A stretch of DNA of 44,966 nucleotides from Welwitschia mirabilis (GCA_051453625.1 JBOZIK010000001.1:179031937-179076902); one strand, 5' to 3'; positions 21,110-33,600 are shown, numbered from the stretch's first letter. Notes: generated from the letters alone by a model not told the origin. Program-made: numbers and translations.

Positions 21110-23093
21110 AATTAGTTTTAAAGGATTAAGTTTCTATAACTATGTTTTAATGATTATTTAAATAAGGAAGTAGTGAATAGATCTAAAAATATTTAATATA
21201 GGGTTTTTCATCCTCTTGATCTCTTTTGATTCCATCTAGACATTAAAGGAGATATCTAAGGATGTGTAATTTGAACTTGGAGGAATTACAACTTCTCTTA
21301 AAAACTATGCTTGATTGTCTTTCCTTTCTTAGTAGATTCTTGATCTAGTGGGATTCATGAATGAAAACATGATATTATTAAAAAATTTAGTGAAAGGAAT
21401 TATGATTTGCAAAAGGTAAAAATTACTAATCTCTTATATTAAAAAGGATGAAACATTTCCCTTTTTTAAAAAAACTTTTTCTTTATCTAGTAAAGAATTA
21501 TTAATCCTTCATTTAAGGATACTTAGCCTAGTTTATAAGTGCATTATTGATCAAATTTTAATGAAGTACTAAGAATAATAGATACCAACAAAGTTATTGA
21601 GTAAAATTAATATGTGTTTCTAGGTGATGAATGCACGTAATAAGAATTAACTTTATAAAAATCTTTATCCAATGGATATGTAAGAATCTAAGAAGATATT
21701 TAGATTTTTTATAATAAATTTATGTTATGGTAGTAGATATAAAATTACTATGTTATAATGTTTATGCTATTTAATGCTTATTATTCTTGTTAGATGCGTT
21801 TTTGGAAATCTAGGGTTATGTAGTGATAGTAATTACTTTCAATCCCTTTATAACTATTAACTATATAAAGTTGTTACTATTTTTAATATATATAAATGAT
21901 GATGTTATAAGGATAATAAATGTTTATCTCATGTTGAGGAAGTATATTTAAGTAAAGGCCTAAAGAATACAAAGATTCGAAAATTAATTTGATAGAAATG
22001 CAACATGAAAGAACATGTAAAAAAAAGGCTATTCATTTTTTTACTCATGATGATGTTTCTTATTATAAAACCAAGTCTTTAAGACAAGTGGTTATTGTTT
22101 TTATGGAGGGTAATTCTCTTTGATGCTTTTCAGTTGAATTATGATGTATTATCCATGCATCATAAGAAATTGTTAATGGAGTTATATAGTGTTTTATTCT
22201 TTAGTTTATTATAGTATTTTTAGTAGGAAAAAAATTTTACACTAGTAAACAATTTCACATAAACTAGCCCTCTTGAATATTTCTTGAATTACATTGGGAT
22301 TACATTAGGTTGATTCCCAAAATTTCATTTTATATCTTTATGTGTTGAAGAATTTTAAAAGTCCTTAACTCTAGTGTTAAAATAAACCATTTAGTAAAGA
22401 CCTTCCAATTATTATGATTGACACCTAGCTCTTCTGTATCATGATCTATTTTATTTTAGTCACTCTGGACAAGGAAGATTTACTCTTATTAATGGTTATT
22501 TTAGTATGAATTTTCATGGTATCAAATGTAATGCAACATTAGAGGTAACCTAATAAGATCCTTAAATAGTAAAAATAAGATGGGTATTATAGTTGCTTCA
22601 TATTGATGAGAAAGATAGATCTATCTTAAAGAAGGAGATTATCAAGGTTTAAAGTCAAGTCTAGTATTTAAGATCTTGTATTATATTTTAATATTATAAA
22701 GGAAGATTAGTTTATAAATTAAGACCTACAAATAAATAAGAGGAAAAGACATGAATTAAATAAAGGATAAGAATTAAGAATGTAATCTTAGCTTAGATTA
22801 GAGCCCTAATTCTATTTAAAGGGTTTGAATAATTGCACATTATTTACATGTAAAAATTAACATTCTAACCAAGTATATTTGATTAATTTAGCATAGGTGA
22901 AGATATTAAAATAGTTTATTTATCATAAAATTATGTCTTAAAACATTTTATACATAATTTATAAAATTCTAAATTTTTTCATAATCATTTTAGGTTAATT
23001 GTTGCCTTTTAAAAGAGATGCTAAAAATTGAAGAAAATCCAATAAAAAACACTAGTGTCGCTATCTAGGTCACTAGAATTGTTGGTCTTTCAA
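21110..23093. other. Intergenic, nothing recognised
   Basis: About 2 kb of A+T-rich sequence with stops in all frames. No recognised protein motif, terminal repeat or RNA gene. Confidence 0.5.
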
Positions 23094-23182
23094 AATGGAA
23101 TGGGACAAAGGCTAGTTCTAACATCTTTGTGAGTATTTTAGAATGGAATGTGATAAAAGCTATGTTTCAATATCTTTGTGAG
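23094..23182 (+). repeat. Two tandem copies of a ~48-bp block
   Basis: AATGGAATGGGACAAAGGCTA...CATCTTTGTGAG is followed by AATGGAATGTGATAAAAGCTA...TATCTTTGTGAG about 48 bp later. The pair lies immediately before the probable LTR at 23211. Confidence 0.75.
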
Positions 23183-23210
23183 ACATTCATCACATTTCAC
23201 TTATGGACTT

Positions 23211-23866
23211 TGTTGAATATTAAATTAAAATTACCATCAACTTTATAAACATGTGGTAAAGATGTAAAGTAACATGTCATTATACCATGTCATAATAATA
23301 TGTGGTAATAACAAGTATGATAAAATAGGGAATAGATGGAAATAACATCTAGTGGTAATAGCATCATTACCAAGAGTCATGTAATCACTACTTCTCATAA
23401 GAAATAAATAAATTTCTCTTAAAAGCTACATGACAAAATTTGTAATCTTCTCTTAATGAAACCATTTAAAAGTATAAACTCCCTTATGTGACCACCACCA
23501 ACCACTACATGCCAAAGATTCATAAGCCTTTCCTCATCTATAAAAAGGCCTTGTGTACTTATTATAAATAGTCTTTAGTTAGTAAAAAATGGTATAAATA
23601 TAACGATTACTTATTTTAATATAATAAGAATGTAAGAATATAGTAAATCGCACAATAAATTATTAAAACTTCTAGGTAATGTGTTGTTAAATAAGCTAAG
23701 TCATTAATAAATTTTTAAGAGGCTTACTAAGAAACTAATAAAGATAATTAAGTTTCCAAGTAGCTTAATTCAAATCGTGTTTCCAAGATCAGCTCTTGAG
23801 GATAGTTGCTTGGATCTTTTAAGTTAAAAATTGACTTATTAAAAATTATAATTTATTTACTAAACA
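23211..23866 (+). mobile_element. Probable copia-type LTR (solo or 5')
   Basis: The unit starts TGTTGAATATTAAATT and ends CTAAACA, 656 bp. A TATA box in CTATAAAAAGGCCTTGTG near 23540 sits at the expected place for the U3/R boundary. Immediately after the end comes AAATGGTATTATTA at 23867, a plausible decayed tRNA-Met primer-binding site. No gag frame is recognisable downstream, so the rest of the element is lost or this is a solo LTR with a short flank. No second copy occurs in the window to test the ends. Confidence 0.45.
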
Positions 23867-24799
23867 AAATGGTATTATTAAACTACCTTAATATGTACAT
23901 AAATACAAAACTAAGGAATTAAATAATAGGATAACATCTCCTAATAATGTTAGATAGTATGTATTTCTAAGTAGTGCAATATGTTGATACCTTATAGCTA
24001 AAGATATAGGAGAATAAATATAAAAATATTAATTTTTAAGTAAAATAATATTTTATGATGATAGCCATAAATATAACATTTTACCTTTCAAATTCAACTA
24101 ATACCATAATTTGTGATAGTACTAATAAAAGTGCTTTCTTTTTTAGGTAAAATTTGGAATTGTGAGGAGTTATACTCTCCTTTTTAGGATGTGCTTAGAG
24201 CTTTTCCTCTCTTGATGTCTAGCTTATGATCCTCTTATTCACTATTTCTAGTCTTCTTATTTATTTTAATGATCCTTAACTAGCTCCTTTCTTGCTTTTT
24301 TATCCTTGGCCTCTCACCTTCTTTTAGTTTATTTCTCTTCTTGCTTCTTAAATATAGAACTATGAGGATAGTGGTTCATATTTTTTAGCTTCCAATTTCT
24401 TCTCTTTGCACTTCTTACCAACTATTACCCTCTCCTCATCAAAGTATAATAATATGTGTAAAGACATGTATGTGTATGTAAACATCTGTCTTCATATTAA
24501 TAACCATGTCAGTAACTAAAATATTAAAAAAATATATAAAAACATGCATTAATTAATGTAAATAAGTTAATCAAATTACAAAAAGAATATTCAAAATTTT
24601 GACTCATTAGTTTTCCACATGCTCAAGTTTTTATTAGTTTTTTAATAAGTTTTAGGGTTAAATTATTTTTTATTTTCTTTTAAATTATTATTCCTTAAGT
24701 AATTTCTGTCTGATTAACTGTGATGCTAACTTTCTATATTTTCTTCCTACTTAATTTCTTCCATTAATTTTCTTTGCTTCTATAACAAAGATGGATCAT

Positions 24800-26400
24800 T
24801 TAAATTTAATGATTTAGTTTCTTCAAGAGGTAGGGCTTCTTGAGTACTTTTAGCTATTTATTTGCCTCTTTTTTTTTGAATTAACATTATCCTATGGAGT
24901 TTCCATTTTTATTTTTAAAATAGTGGGGTCCTTTGGTTAAGTACTTTGATGCTAAGTAAAAGATAAGGGATTGAAAGGAATTAGTGCAGTATGGCCAATT
25001 ATTCCTTCTTTAGAAGCCTATCCAAAGGGGATTGTGCAGATCTTTATAATATCTTTAGATTTAATTTTGGTAAAAATTTGAGCAAATGCACCTCTTATAA
25101 TATTCATATTTGAGACTATTCTCTCTTAAAATAAGAGAAGTTATTGAAAATTTTGTGAAGGAATTCCAAATAAATTTAATTCCAACTTACATTTTTTTAT
25201 AATTTTGCTAAATTGGATGGCGAATGTATTTATCAAATTTATTATCTACTCAATAAATAGGTCTTTCATCTCCTCAAGCATTAAATATTTTGTTAATCTT
25301 TGACTAATCCCTAGAAGATTTTTGTATTATGTTTTGTAATTATTCCTAAAAAATTTCTTTAAAGCCATACAATTTCTGTGGGTAATAACCCACATTCCTT
25401 GAAACTCTAATTTCATCAAATCAAAAACTTAATCTATTATCCATCTAACTTCTATTAATCTAGTATAATCTAATAATTTCATATTCTTCATTTCTAAGTT
25501 CTAAATGATGGTCTGAGTTGACTCTAGGCATATCAATTTAATATTATCTTTCAAATTTGATAACAATTGCTTCATACAATACTTTAATTTTTGTTCTAAT
25601 CTTTCTTTCATCCACTAGGCTATAGTTTTTGCAATTTCATCTATCTTGGATCTTTTAAATTACTATCTTTACTTGAATTCCTAACTATTCTTGCTATTTT
25701 TTTTATTTCTTCTTTACTTCTAGTAAGATAGATTCCAAAGTTACATTACACTATTAGTTTATTGCATGGACCTTTTTAACCTATTAGTGTATCTAAGTTT
25801 TACTTGTAGCTAGCTACTCTCTTGTTGAAATTATTAAATTAATCTTTTAATAGCTTTAATGAAACCTTGATAAGTATCTTTAGATCCTAAAGCCTTTATT
25901 CATTTCTGCTTATAATCCTTAACATTAACTTAAATTTTTAGATATGTCTTGTTAATACCCCATGTTTTGTTAATACCTCATAGATCTATAAAAGGTTTCT
26001 TAAAATATTATTTATTTAAAAGTAGTAACCCTTCATTATGTATGAATGTAATAAATTTTTGTTATTATTCTATATAGTCTATAGCATATTTTTCCAAAGT
26101 GGCTAAGCCATGTAACAAAGAGATATGTAAATTCTGGTTTTCTTCTTAGTCCATTCTCTAAAGCATTATTTTCTTTGAGATTACTTCTAATTCAGCTATT
26201 CTTTTTTATTCTTCTTTTACTTATTTTATAGTATCTTTATAATTGTTAGAAGAAGAATTGGCTATTATTATATCTTTCATTTCCTATTACATTACTATAA
26301 TATTTTCCTTTTCTTGTTCTAACTACATTTTTGAAAATGTATTTTTATATGCAAACATGAATTTTAAGATTTGAGCACTGCAAACTCCTCCCTCTTCTAT
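24800..26400 (-). pseudogene. Unrecognised coding-like remnants, coiled-coil-rich in the upstream part
   Basis: I do not recognise the protein. Reading the minus strand from 26400 downward, AFSIEEGGVCSAQILKF is followed by lysine/glutamate-rich segments with many stops (KEE*KRIAELEV, HGLATLEKYAIDYIE). Further on come ERLEQKLKYCMKQLLSNLK and MKLEFQGMWVITHR. Then one frame at about 25270-25020 stays open apart from three stops and includes LMLEEMKDLFIE, GAFAQIFTKIKSKDIIKI and, with another stop, SKEGIIGHTALIPFNPLSF. The order suggests one long protein read from 26.4 to 24.8 kb on the minus strand, heavily mutated. It could be the gag of an unfamiliar LTR element or a decayed host gene. A 145-N gap (26410-26554) hides its upstream side. 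Confidence 0.3.
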
Positions 26401-26409
26401 TGAGAAAGC

Positions 26410-26554
26410 NNNNNNNNNNNNNNNNNNNNNNNNNNNNNNNNNNNNNNNNNNNNNNNNNNNNNNNNNNNNNNNNNNNNNNNNNNNNNNNNNNNNNNNNNNN
26501 NNNNNNNNNNNNNNNNNNNNNNNNNNNNNNNNNNNNNNNNNNNNNNNNNNNNNN
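26410..26554. other. Assembly gap (145 N)
   Basis: Run of N, with no shared sequence between its flanks. Confidence 0.99.
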
Positions 26555-26579
26555 TGGTTCTGATTCAATGCTAATAGAA

Positions 26580-28639
26580 ATGCTTGGCCCTACTTAACCA
26601 TGATGTCTTTTTAGAATACTTAGCTTCTTGAACCCAAATAAAGAATAACATATGATTTTTATATGATGCTTATTCATCCTTAGATTAATTCCCTAGTAAT
26701 TCAAAATTTTAGTAATAATTACAAGAAATCCTAATCCTATGATCCATTCATTTCCCACTTTCCTTATTTTTGAACTATGCCTAATTATTCCATAAATAAT
26801 TCCTTTAGTAATATTCACATTTTCCTGTTTAGTGGAATTCTTTATAGCCTCATGCATATATAATTCTAGTAATGTCAATACCTTCTACTTATTTAACATA
26901 GGTACAATATTGCTTATCACCATTTTGAATACAATAAATAATTTAGGATCTAAATCTGTATCAATGGAGATTCTCCTATTATATGTAATTTACCCCAATA
27001 AACTCAAAGTGAGATTTGAATTTTGCTTTTTATTCATGTACTCTATGGACCTTCCTTTGTTTTCAAATTTATAATTCTTTGAAGATCCTCTTGAGAGAAG
27101 GAGATATGGATATTAACCATAAAACTCTTGATCACTTGCTAATCTTCTTTATACTTCAGATTCTCATAAAATTGAAATATTATTTTAAAATTATATTCAC
27201 ATTGCATTGTTAGCTAGTTATTCCATTACAATTCAATAGCTTTGATTTTGAAGTCTACTAGCCAAGGATTTACTAAGATCCCTACAAAGTCTAGGAAAGC
27301 TATAATTCTGCATTCTGATAAATAAAGTTTTCTTTTTAAAATAATGATAACATAAAAAGATTCTTCATCAAAATAATTTAGTTTAAGTAACATAAAAATA
27401 TTAATGATCATAGGTAAGGTTAACTAGTTTTCATACTATTAGCTAGGCCTATTAGTCAGTCTTAAATTAATCTTTTTCTTTACATTGAATTTAATTCATG
27501 TCTTAATAAAAAGGTGATTTATGAATATTATGGGTTAAGTAAGAGTTTTAGTTTTGTAAAGTTAATCAATCACCTAGCTAATACTTAAGACTGTTAGTCT
27601 TTTTTTTTTAAGTCTTACCTTAATTAAAAGTAATAAGAGAATAATTCAACTTAATTTTAGCTATAAGCCATCACTAAGTAAACTAGTTATTCAACCAATA
27701 ATTGAAATTATTAATTAAATTTTAGTTACCTTAAGCTAACCTTACCTAATTAATAGTTGTAACTCTGAATTAATTTTTATTTTAACTTAATTATAGTTAT
27801 AGCATTTTACTAAGTTAACTAGGCTTTTGATTAATAGCCAAAATTATTATTGGATTTTAAGTTAGCTTATCCAAGGCTTTTAAGAATAAATCTTTCATTC
27901 TTTTGAACCATTATTTGATAAAAAATTCATTTAAATTGTTAAAATGCAAATACTAAAACTGAAAACTTATTATTTTTCAAATATAAAAATGCATTATTTA
28001 ATACAAATTCATGTTTTAAATACTTTAATTATGTAAAATAGCAAATGATTTGTAAATTAAAAAATTGAAGAATCCATACAAAACATAGTAAATATAGTAT
28101 TTAATTTTACATCCTAAAAAAAATTAGCATGCTTCTAGATGCACTATAAATTTTGAAAGGCATACCTTTAGGAGTAATAATTTCTTAAGAAGCCATGAAA
28201 AATAATTAAATTTATAGAGAGTCAGTTGTAAGAGAAAAATAAGAGCACAAAAAATTAGCATTCAAAGTAATTGTAAACTTACTAGTTGGTTTAATTTATA
28301 GCTTAAAGGGATATGTGTGAAATTTATTTAACTTTAAATTAGATGATTTTTCTAGATTTCTTATGATGTATAAAAGGAATCTATTAAGAAATGCTAATAT
28401 AAAATAATCAAAATGATGACCTAGCAATATGCATGTTGGTTTGGGAATGCATGCTGAAAATTAGAAAGGTGAGGAGAGGAAGAGAGGGGGAGTCTTAAGA
28501 ACTTAAGAGTTCTCAATAAGGATCATCAAATGCCTTAAGTTGAGTGGGCATCAAGGTGACTTGAGGATTTAGGAGGACCATCAAGAACTCTTGATGAAGG
28601 TCCTCGAGTCCTCATTCACTTATTATAAAAATTTTTAAA
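26580..28639. other. A+T-rich intergenic, nothing recognised
   Basis: Small open frames at 26693-27411 on both strands give low-complexity peptides without family resemblance. From 27450 to 27900 a loose (T)AGTTA/CCTTA/TTAATTA texture recurs (for example AACTTAATTTTAGCTATAAGCCA and CTTAATTATAGTTATAGCA, about 145 bp apart), which may be an old tandem duplication. Confidence 0.4.
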
Positions 28640-29466
28640 TAATGAAATTTAAGGGGCCTCACATACAAACCTAAGATAGAAACTCTAGGAGAAGGGGATC
28701 TTTAAGAATAAAATCCACCCTCCTTTATGAAATAAAGTTAAAGTTTTAGATTAAGTTGAAGACTGGATTAATAAATTACCTAATCTGAAAACTTCATAAT
28801 CATTGGATTAACCTAAAAGCTAATCTAGATATTTGTTTCTAGATTAATAAATTACCTAATCCAATATTATATAAATGTAAAGAGGGTTGTCTAGAATCTC
28901 AAGAATGGGAGATCATCAAAAATAACACCCACCCCTCTTCATAAACTAAACTAAAATTTTTGAATTAAGTTAAAGATTAATCTAGAATTTAGATTTTAGA
29001 TTAATAAAGTAGTTAATTCAAAAACTCCATAATCATTGGATTTAAGCTAAAATTTAATCCAAAACTTTGGTTTTGGGTTAATAAATTACTTTGCCCAATA
29101 TTATAAAAACATGAATAAGGTTGTCATGGAACTCTAACTGGGGGTCATCAAAAAAGAAGTTAAGTGATGGAATGAGTCTAAAAAATACATATATTAAATA
29201 TGCAATTCTAGCTTGCTACCATGGTGTTCTAAGAGGTTTGTCAAATACCATGAGTTTAGTTATCATGAAGGTGAATATAGGATTTTAGGGGGTATCATTA
29301 AAAATGTAAGAGCTCTCAATAAGGATTCTCAAACCCTCATCTATATTGTGAAGTAAATATAATTATTAGATTAGGTTAAGATCTAATCTAAAATTAAGAT
29401 TCTAGATAAATAATTTATGTGATATAATGACTCCATTGGATTAGATTAATCTAAATTTTAATCCAT

Positions 29467-29476
29467 AACCTAGGTT
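29467..29476. repeat. Palindrome of array unit 0
   Basis: AACCTAGGTT, perfect 10-bp palindrome. Confidence 0.9.
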
Positions 29477-29602
29477 TTGATTTAATAAAGTTCTTAATCT
29501 AAAGGAGTAAATTAAATGGCACAATAAAAAATCAAGAAGGTTTATTAAGGGAGACATCCCTCCTCTTTTATAATAAGAATTAGGTTGAGCTAAGTTTAAC
29601 CC

Positions 29603-29616
29603 AGAACCTAGGTTCT
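29603..29616. repeat. Palindrome of array unit 1
   Basis: AGAACCTAGGTTCT, perfect 14-bp palindrome. Confidence 0.92.
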
Positions 29617-29746
29617 AGATTAGTAAAGTGCTTAACCTAATGAACTAAATGTTGAAAAGACACAGTAGAAACAAGAGGAGGTTTAATAACAAAGATACCC
29701 TACCTATTTCATTATAAGCATTAGGTTGATCTAAGGTTTAATTCAA

Positions 29747-29756
29747 AATCTAGATT
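29747..29756. repeat. Palindrome of array unit 2
   Basis: AATCTAGATT, perfect 10-bp palindrome. Compared with units 0 and 1, both symmetrical positions have changed. Confidence 0.9.
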
Positions 29757-29890
29757 ATGGATTAATAAAATGTTTAACTTAATGAAGTAAATGTTAAGAT
29801 GGAAAGGCATAGGAAAAACTCAAGGAGGTTTATTGAAAAAGACACTCCTCCTCTTTTATAATAAGAATCAAGTTGAGCTTAGGTTTAATA

Positions 29891-29906
29891 TAGAATCTAG
29901 ATTCTA
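29891..29906. repeat. Palindrome of array unit 3
   Basis: TAGAATCTAGATTCTA, perfect 16-bp palindrome. Confidence 0.92.
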
Positions 29907-29935
29907 AATTAATAAAGTGCTTAACCTAATAATTG

Positions 29936-32449
29936 AAGAAAATGTGATTGAATTGAATATTTAATTTATAATCACAATTCTATATTATTAAGTGACTTAA
30001 TTCCAATAATGAAAAATATTCAATTAAATCAAATATTACTAAATTTTATAAAACTAATTAGGTATGATTTTTAGTTAATTTATTAATATGATATTCTTTT
30101 TTGCTTTTAATATGAACGTAGATGGTGACTCTAGACAGTAAAAAGATCTTGAAATGATTTGGTATTGATCTAAAACCTAGGCATCAAGTTAAGTTTTAAT
30201 TAGTTTAATATCTCTCTAATCAACTTCAATCAACTAGATAGAGATTTAAGAAGCAACAACTCCTAATTGAATAGGTATGATCCATACTTCATTTAATATC
30301 TTTATTAAGTATATGATGCTTGTAATAAATATTTCTAAAACAAGAATAACATTATAAATTTTTAAACTTACCAATTCTATCTTATTGAATCATCATCTAC
30401 AATTTACACCTTTTTGATTTCTTAAAATCATCATAACCTCCTAGTCTACTGAACTCCATGCTTTCCCTTATTTTTTCAAAACTCTACCTGATACTAGAAA
30501 GATTAAAAGATGCTTATTTAACTTTAGCCTTATCCAAATGGACATGTGCATCTAGATTGTTAAATTTATTTCCTCATAGGTAACCATTAAGATTAAGACT
30601 ATTATAGATCCATCATATTGTTCTTATAGGACTACTCATGAGGTGATTTACATCTTAAATTCATTTATATTAGAATATGGAGGTAGAGATACCTTAATAG
30701 GATCATATCCCTATGCTTTGGTCTAATGATATATCATCTTATTAGTGAATACTTGAGGCTAAGAGTAGAATATCTTCATCAACAAATGAATTAGAAAGAG
30801 TTAAAACATAATGTTGCATTGTAAACATTAGTTAGACAATTGTAAGAGTTAGGAATAAGGATCAATTAATTACAAGGTATAAATTTAGAACTTAGCTTAT
30901 GGCATTAAGCTTTGATAAAGACAATATTAAGCAGTTAATTTAGGACATATGAGGTTATACAAACTTTTGAAGTACACATCCCAATGAAATACAAATGTTG
31001 ACTAAGACTTCAGATGAGATGCATCTGCTACCTTCATCCTTAGGTCCTCCTCCATCTAGGAGGTCTAATCAAAAGAATATATTTTCTAGTCATTTTAAGA
31101 AGTAATCTTCTATGTGTTTTCCATTTCTTTTTCTATTTTTATCTTTTCTAATGCTATTTTTAGTTTAAGAGATGCTTTTGAGTGAACTAATCTTTTTTAT
31201 GTAATATTAATTTATTCAATTAAAAGAGTTTTTATGTTTTGATCTTCCCCTTCTATATATATATGTATATTACGTTAATAGCCAAAAGAACTCATTTACC
31301 TTATTATTAAATAAAATATTTTAATATATATAAATGTTAAATAGGAAAAATTACTGCAATGATTCTACCTAGAGAAAAATTATATATGAGAGGTAATAAT
31401 TACCTTATTTATTATGTATACTAGAAATTTATTTCAATAAGACTAACTTAATCATGAAAATTAATAGATGCAACTAATAATCCTTGATTATTTTAAAAAT
31501 ATGATAAATTTCTAATGAGTGCTCTAAATGAAATTTAATGTTCGAAACCAAAGTCTAAGCTTGTTGTTTAGTGTTATCTTCCCATGACAACGAAGGTGTA
31601 TTATAAAAATTTGTGTTAATGAGAAATTGTAATGACTCAATCTTTAACTCTGAAACTCATACATCATGGATGAGAGAATGGATATGATAGGGCTACAAGG
31701 GTAAATATTTATATTTTTAGTTTTTTATAATATACATATATATACATTCATATATTAAACTAAAGGTTAAAGATGGATTATCCATTAGTAGTATTTAAGA
31801 ACATTTATGTATATTGAGGGAAGTGTAACCACTATTAAGAGAGTAAGGATTTGCAATTCTAATCTTAGACTAGATCATGGCCAACTAAACCTTTAGTGAA
31901 GTTATGAAAACTACCATATTACACTACCAAAGATTCCTCTTAAGAATATTTTCCCTAGTGTACTTGTAGTAGAACAATCCACTTATTTGATTTTAGGTTT
32001 ATGTTTATAATGGAATATGATAGATTAATAATGCATGTTGCATAGGTAGTAGGATTGAATTAAAATAAATGACTGATATAAATATGATCTATCCTAACTA
32101 ATCTATTCATGTTTTTCATTAGGCATATACTTGACTAGCTATGAAGGTAAACTAGGTTGTTTAGACCACCATTTAGAGACTTTTTTAAATAATGATTTTT
32201 TTTTTCATAATAAAACTATGAATTGATAAAAGATGATCTTTAATATCCTACTTTTGATAAAGATCTAAATTTTCTAAATCAATAAAAAATATTTAGATTA
32301 TTAAGTATCTTATCATAAAAGAAAAACAAACCAAAAGTAAAGTTCAATATTAAAATTATCATTAAGTAATCATATGACTATTGATGCTATTATTTTATTT
32401 TATTTAATTATGCTAGAGATAGAATGAGAGTATCCTCTCCACTCTATAG
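29936..32449. other. Intergenic, nothing firmly recognised
   Basis: About 2.5 kb. Short stretches on the plus strand near 30590-30720 read like protein (IKTIIDPSYCSYRTTHEVIY, YGGRDTLIGSYPYALV) but in shifting frames with stops and no recognised family. A TA-rich run lies at 31252-31272. If the gypsy element just downstream in coordinates were complete, its 3' LTR would lie here on the minus strand, but no LTR start was found. Confidence 0.4.
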
Positions 32450-33600
32450 GGATTTCTTAAATAGTTTAACAAAATCTTGTAATCATTATAAATTGTTGGT
32501 CTTTCTCTATTTACTTAATAGGTTACTTTTCTTTAGGATCATAAATCTCAAATGCTTTATTTCCTATTACTTTTATTACTGAGAATGGTCCTAGCTAATT
32601 TTGGGTGTACTTCTATTTCAAATAAAGTATTTTAGGGTTATAAACGAAGACTAGATCATTTTATCTAATTTTTATTTTTATAATATTATTATCATGGTTT
32701 ANNNNNNNNNNNNNNNNNNNNNNNNNNNNNNNNNNNNNNNNNNNNNNNNNNNNNNNNNNNNNNNNNNNNNNNNNNNNNNNNNNNNNNNNNNNNNNNNNNN
32801 NNNNNNNNNNNNNNNNNNNNTATATATTTTAAAATTTTTAATTTTAAAGTTAATAGATAATATTTCCCTTTTCTATGAACTAATTCATATGATGTAAATC
32901 TAGTAGTATGTTTCCAAGTTATTCTATGGATTCATAAGGCTTCTTTTTATCTAATATATTTTCTTTGTATTAATTTTTCTTATTACTATCCTATGTAGTT
33001 ATCTATTGATTAAAATGATAAGTAATAAATAGCTTGTAATGAATTTCATATTTAAGAAGAAGGTTTTTAGATATTTCACTCATGAAGTGAGTTTCTGTAT
33101 TAAAGATAATACTTCTAAGAGCTTAAAATTAATAGATAATATTTTTAAGGGAAGATTCTATAATGGTTTAAGAAGAGTAATGGGTAACAGCTTCAGCCTT
33201 TACTCACTTAGTAAGATAATCAACATAGACTAGATGTATCTTTTTCTATATGAATAAGGATTAATTGGTTCAATGAAATCTATTTCTTATACATTAAAAG
33301 GTTTAATTTATTGTATGCATTATTGTATTATCTCTAAATTTTGAGTAAATGCTTCATTTATCTGACATTTATTAGGTTTCCACATGTAGGAAAATGAAGT
33401 TTTAAGTATGGTTGACCAATAGTATTCCATATGAAATATTTTCATTCCTAACCTTCTTACACTGTAGTATCCTCCTCCTCCTTCCCAATGAGATTTCTTA
33501 AGAATTTCCTCTTGTTATTCTTCCTCAATACATCTTCTTATGATATGGTCTTTATATTTTTTGAATAGTAATTTGTCATGACATATATAATCTCTAGATT
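32450..33600 (-). pseudogene. Ty3/gypsy integrase remnant
   Basis: Integrase would insert the element's DNA copy into the chromosome. On the minus strand, from 33600 down: an eroded HHCC region (DHIIRRCIEEE, then SHWEGGGGYYSVRRLGM, EYYWSTI and KPNKCQ), the start of the catalytic core (EIDFIEPINPYS, where the usual Gly of DFxGP is Glu), then YVDYLTK* followed by VKAEAV, where the usual Trp is a TGA stop. Further on come ITWKHTTRFTSYELVHRKG and, beyond the 119-N gap at 32702-32820, the C-terminal part (DLVFVYNP, then QN*LGPFSVIKVIGNKAFEI with TGG to TAG). Several frameshifts occur. The order and spacing are normal for gypsy pol after RNase H. Confidence 0.85.
32702..32820. other. Assembly gap (119 N) inside the integrase remnant
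   Basis: Run of N between the integrase core and its C-terminal part. The amount of protein missing fits a gap of roughly this size. Confidence 0.99.

Larger units (their letters stand above)
28640..29935. repeat. Degenerate tandem array with a palindrome in each clear unit
   Basis: Two related sets of units follow each other. Two long units (about 28680-28890 and 28891-29130) share the order CTC...CCACCC(T/A)CCT...TAAACTAAA...AAACTC/TTCATAATCATTGGATT...TAATAAATTAC...CCAATATTATA. Shorter units then follow, with starts AGGTTTATTAAGG at 29538, AGGTTTAATAAC at 29679 and AGGTTTATTG at 29826 (spacings 141 and 147 bp), plus a partial unit at about 29400-29537. The four short units each carry a perfect palindrome of 10-16 bp at the matching place, followed by a run resembling ATTAATAAAGTGCTTAACCTAAT. 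No coding frame is seen. This is a minisatellite-like repeat of unknown function. Confidence 0.75.

Noticed and set aside
24800-26400. Endogenous pararetrovirus
   Set aside because: No movement protein, coat zinc knuckle or pararetroviral polymerase motif was seen; the nearest reverse transcriptase in the window is clearly gypsy and about 8 kb away.
26693-27411. Four small overlapping open frames on both strands
   Set aside because: Composition is that of A+T-rich noncoding DNA (Ile, Leu, Phe, Asn, Lys), with no motif and no support from neighbours.
28640-29935. CRISPR array
   Set aside because: Units are degenerate and contiguous with no identical repeats separated by unique spacers, and the DNA is a plant nuclear genome.
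33039-33233. 64-residue plus-strand open frame
   Set aside because: Antisense to the gypsy integrase core remnant.
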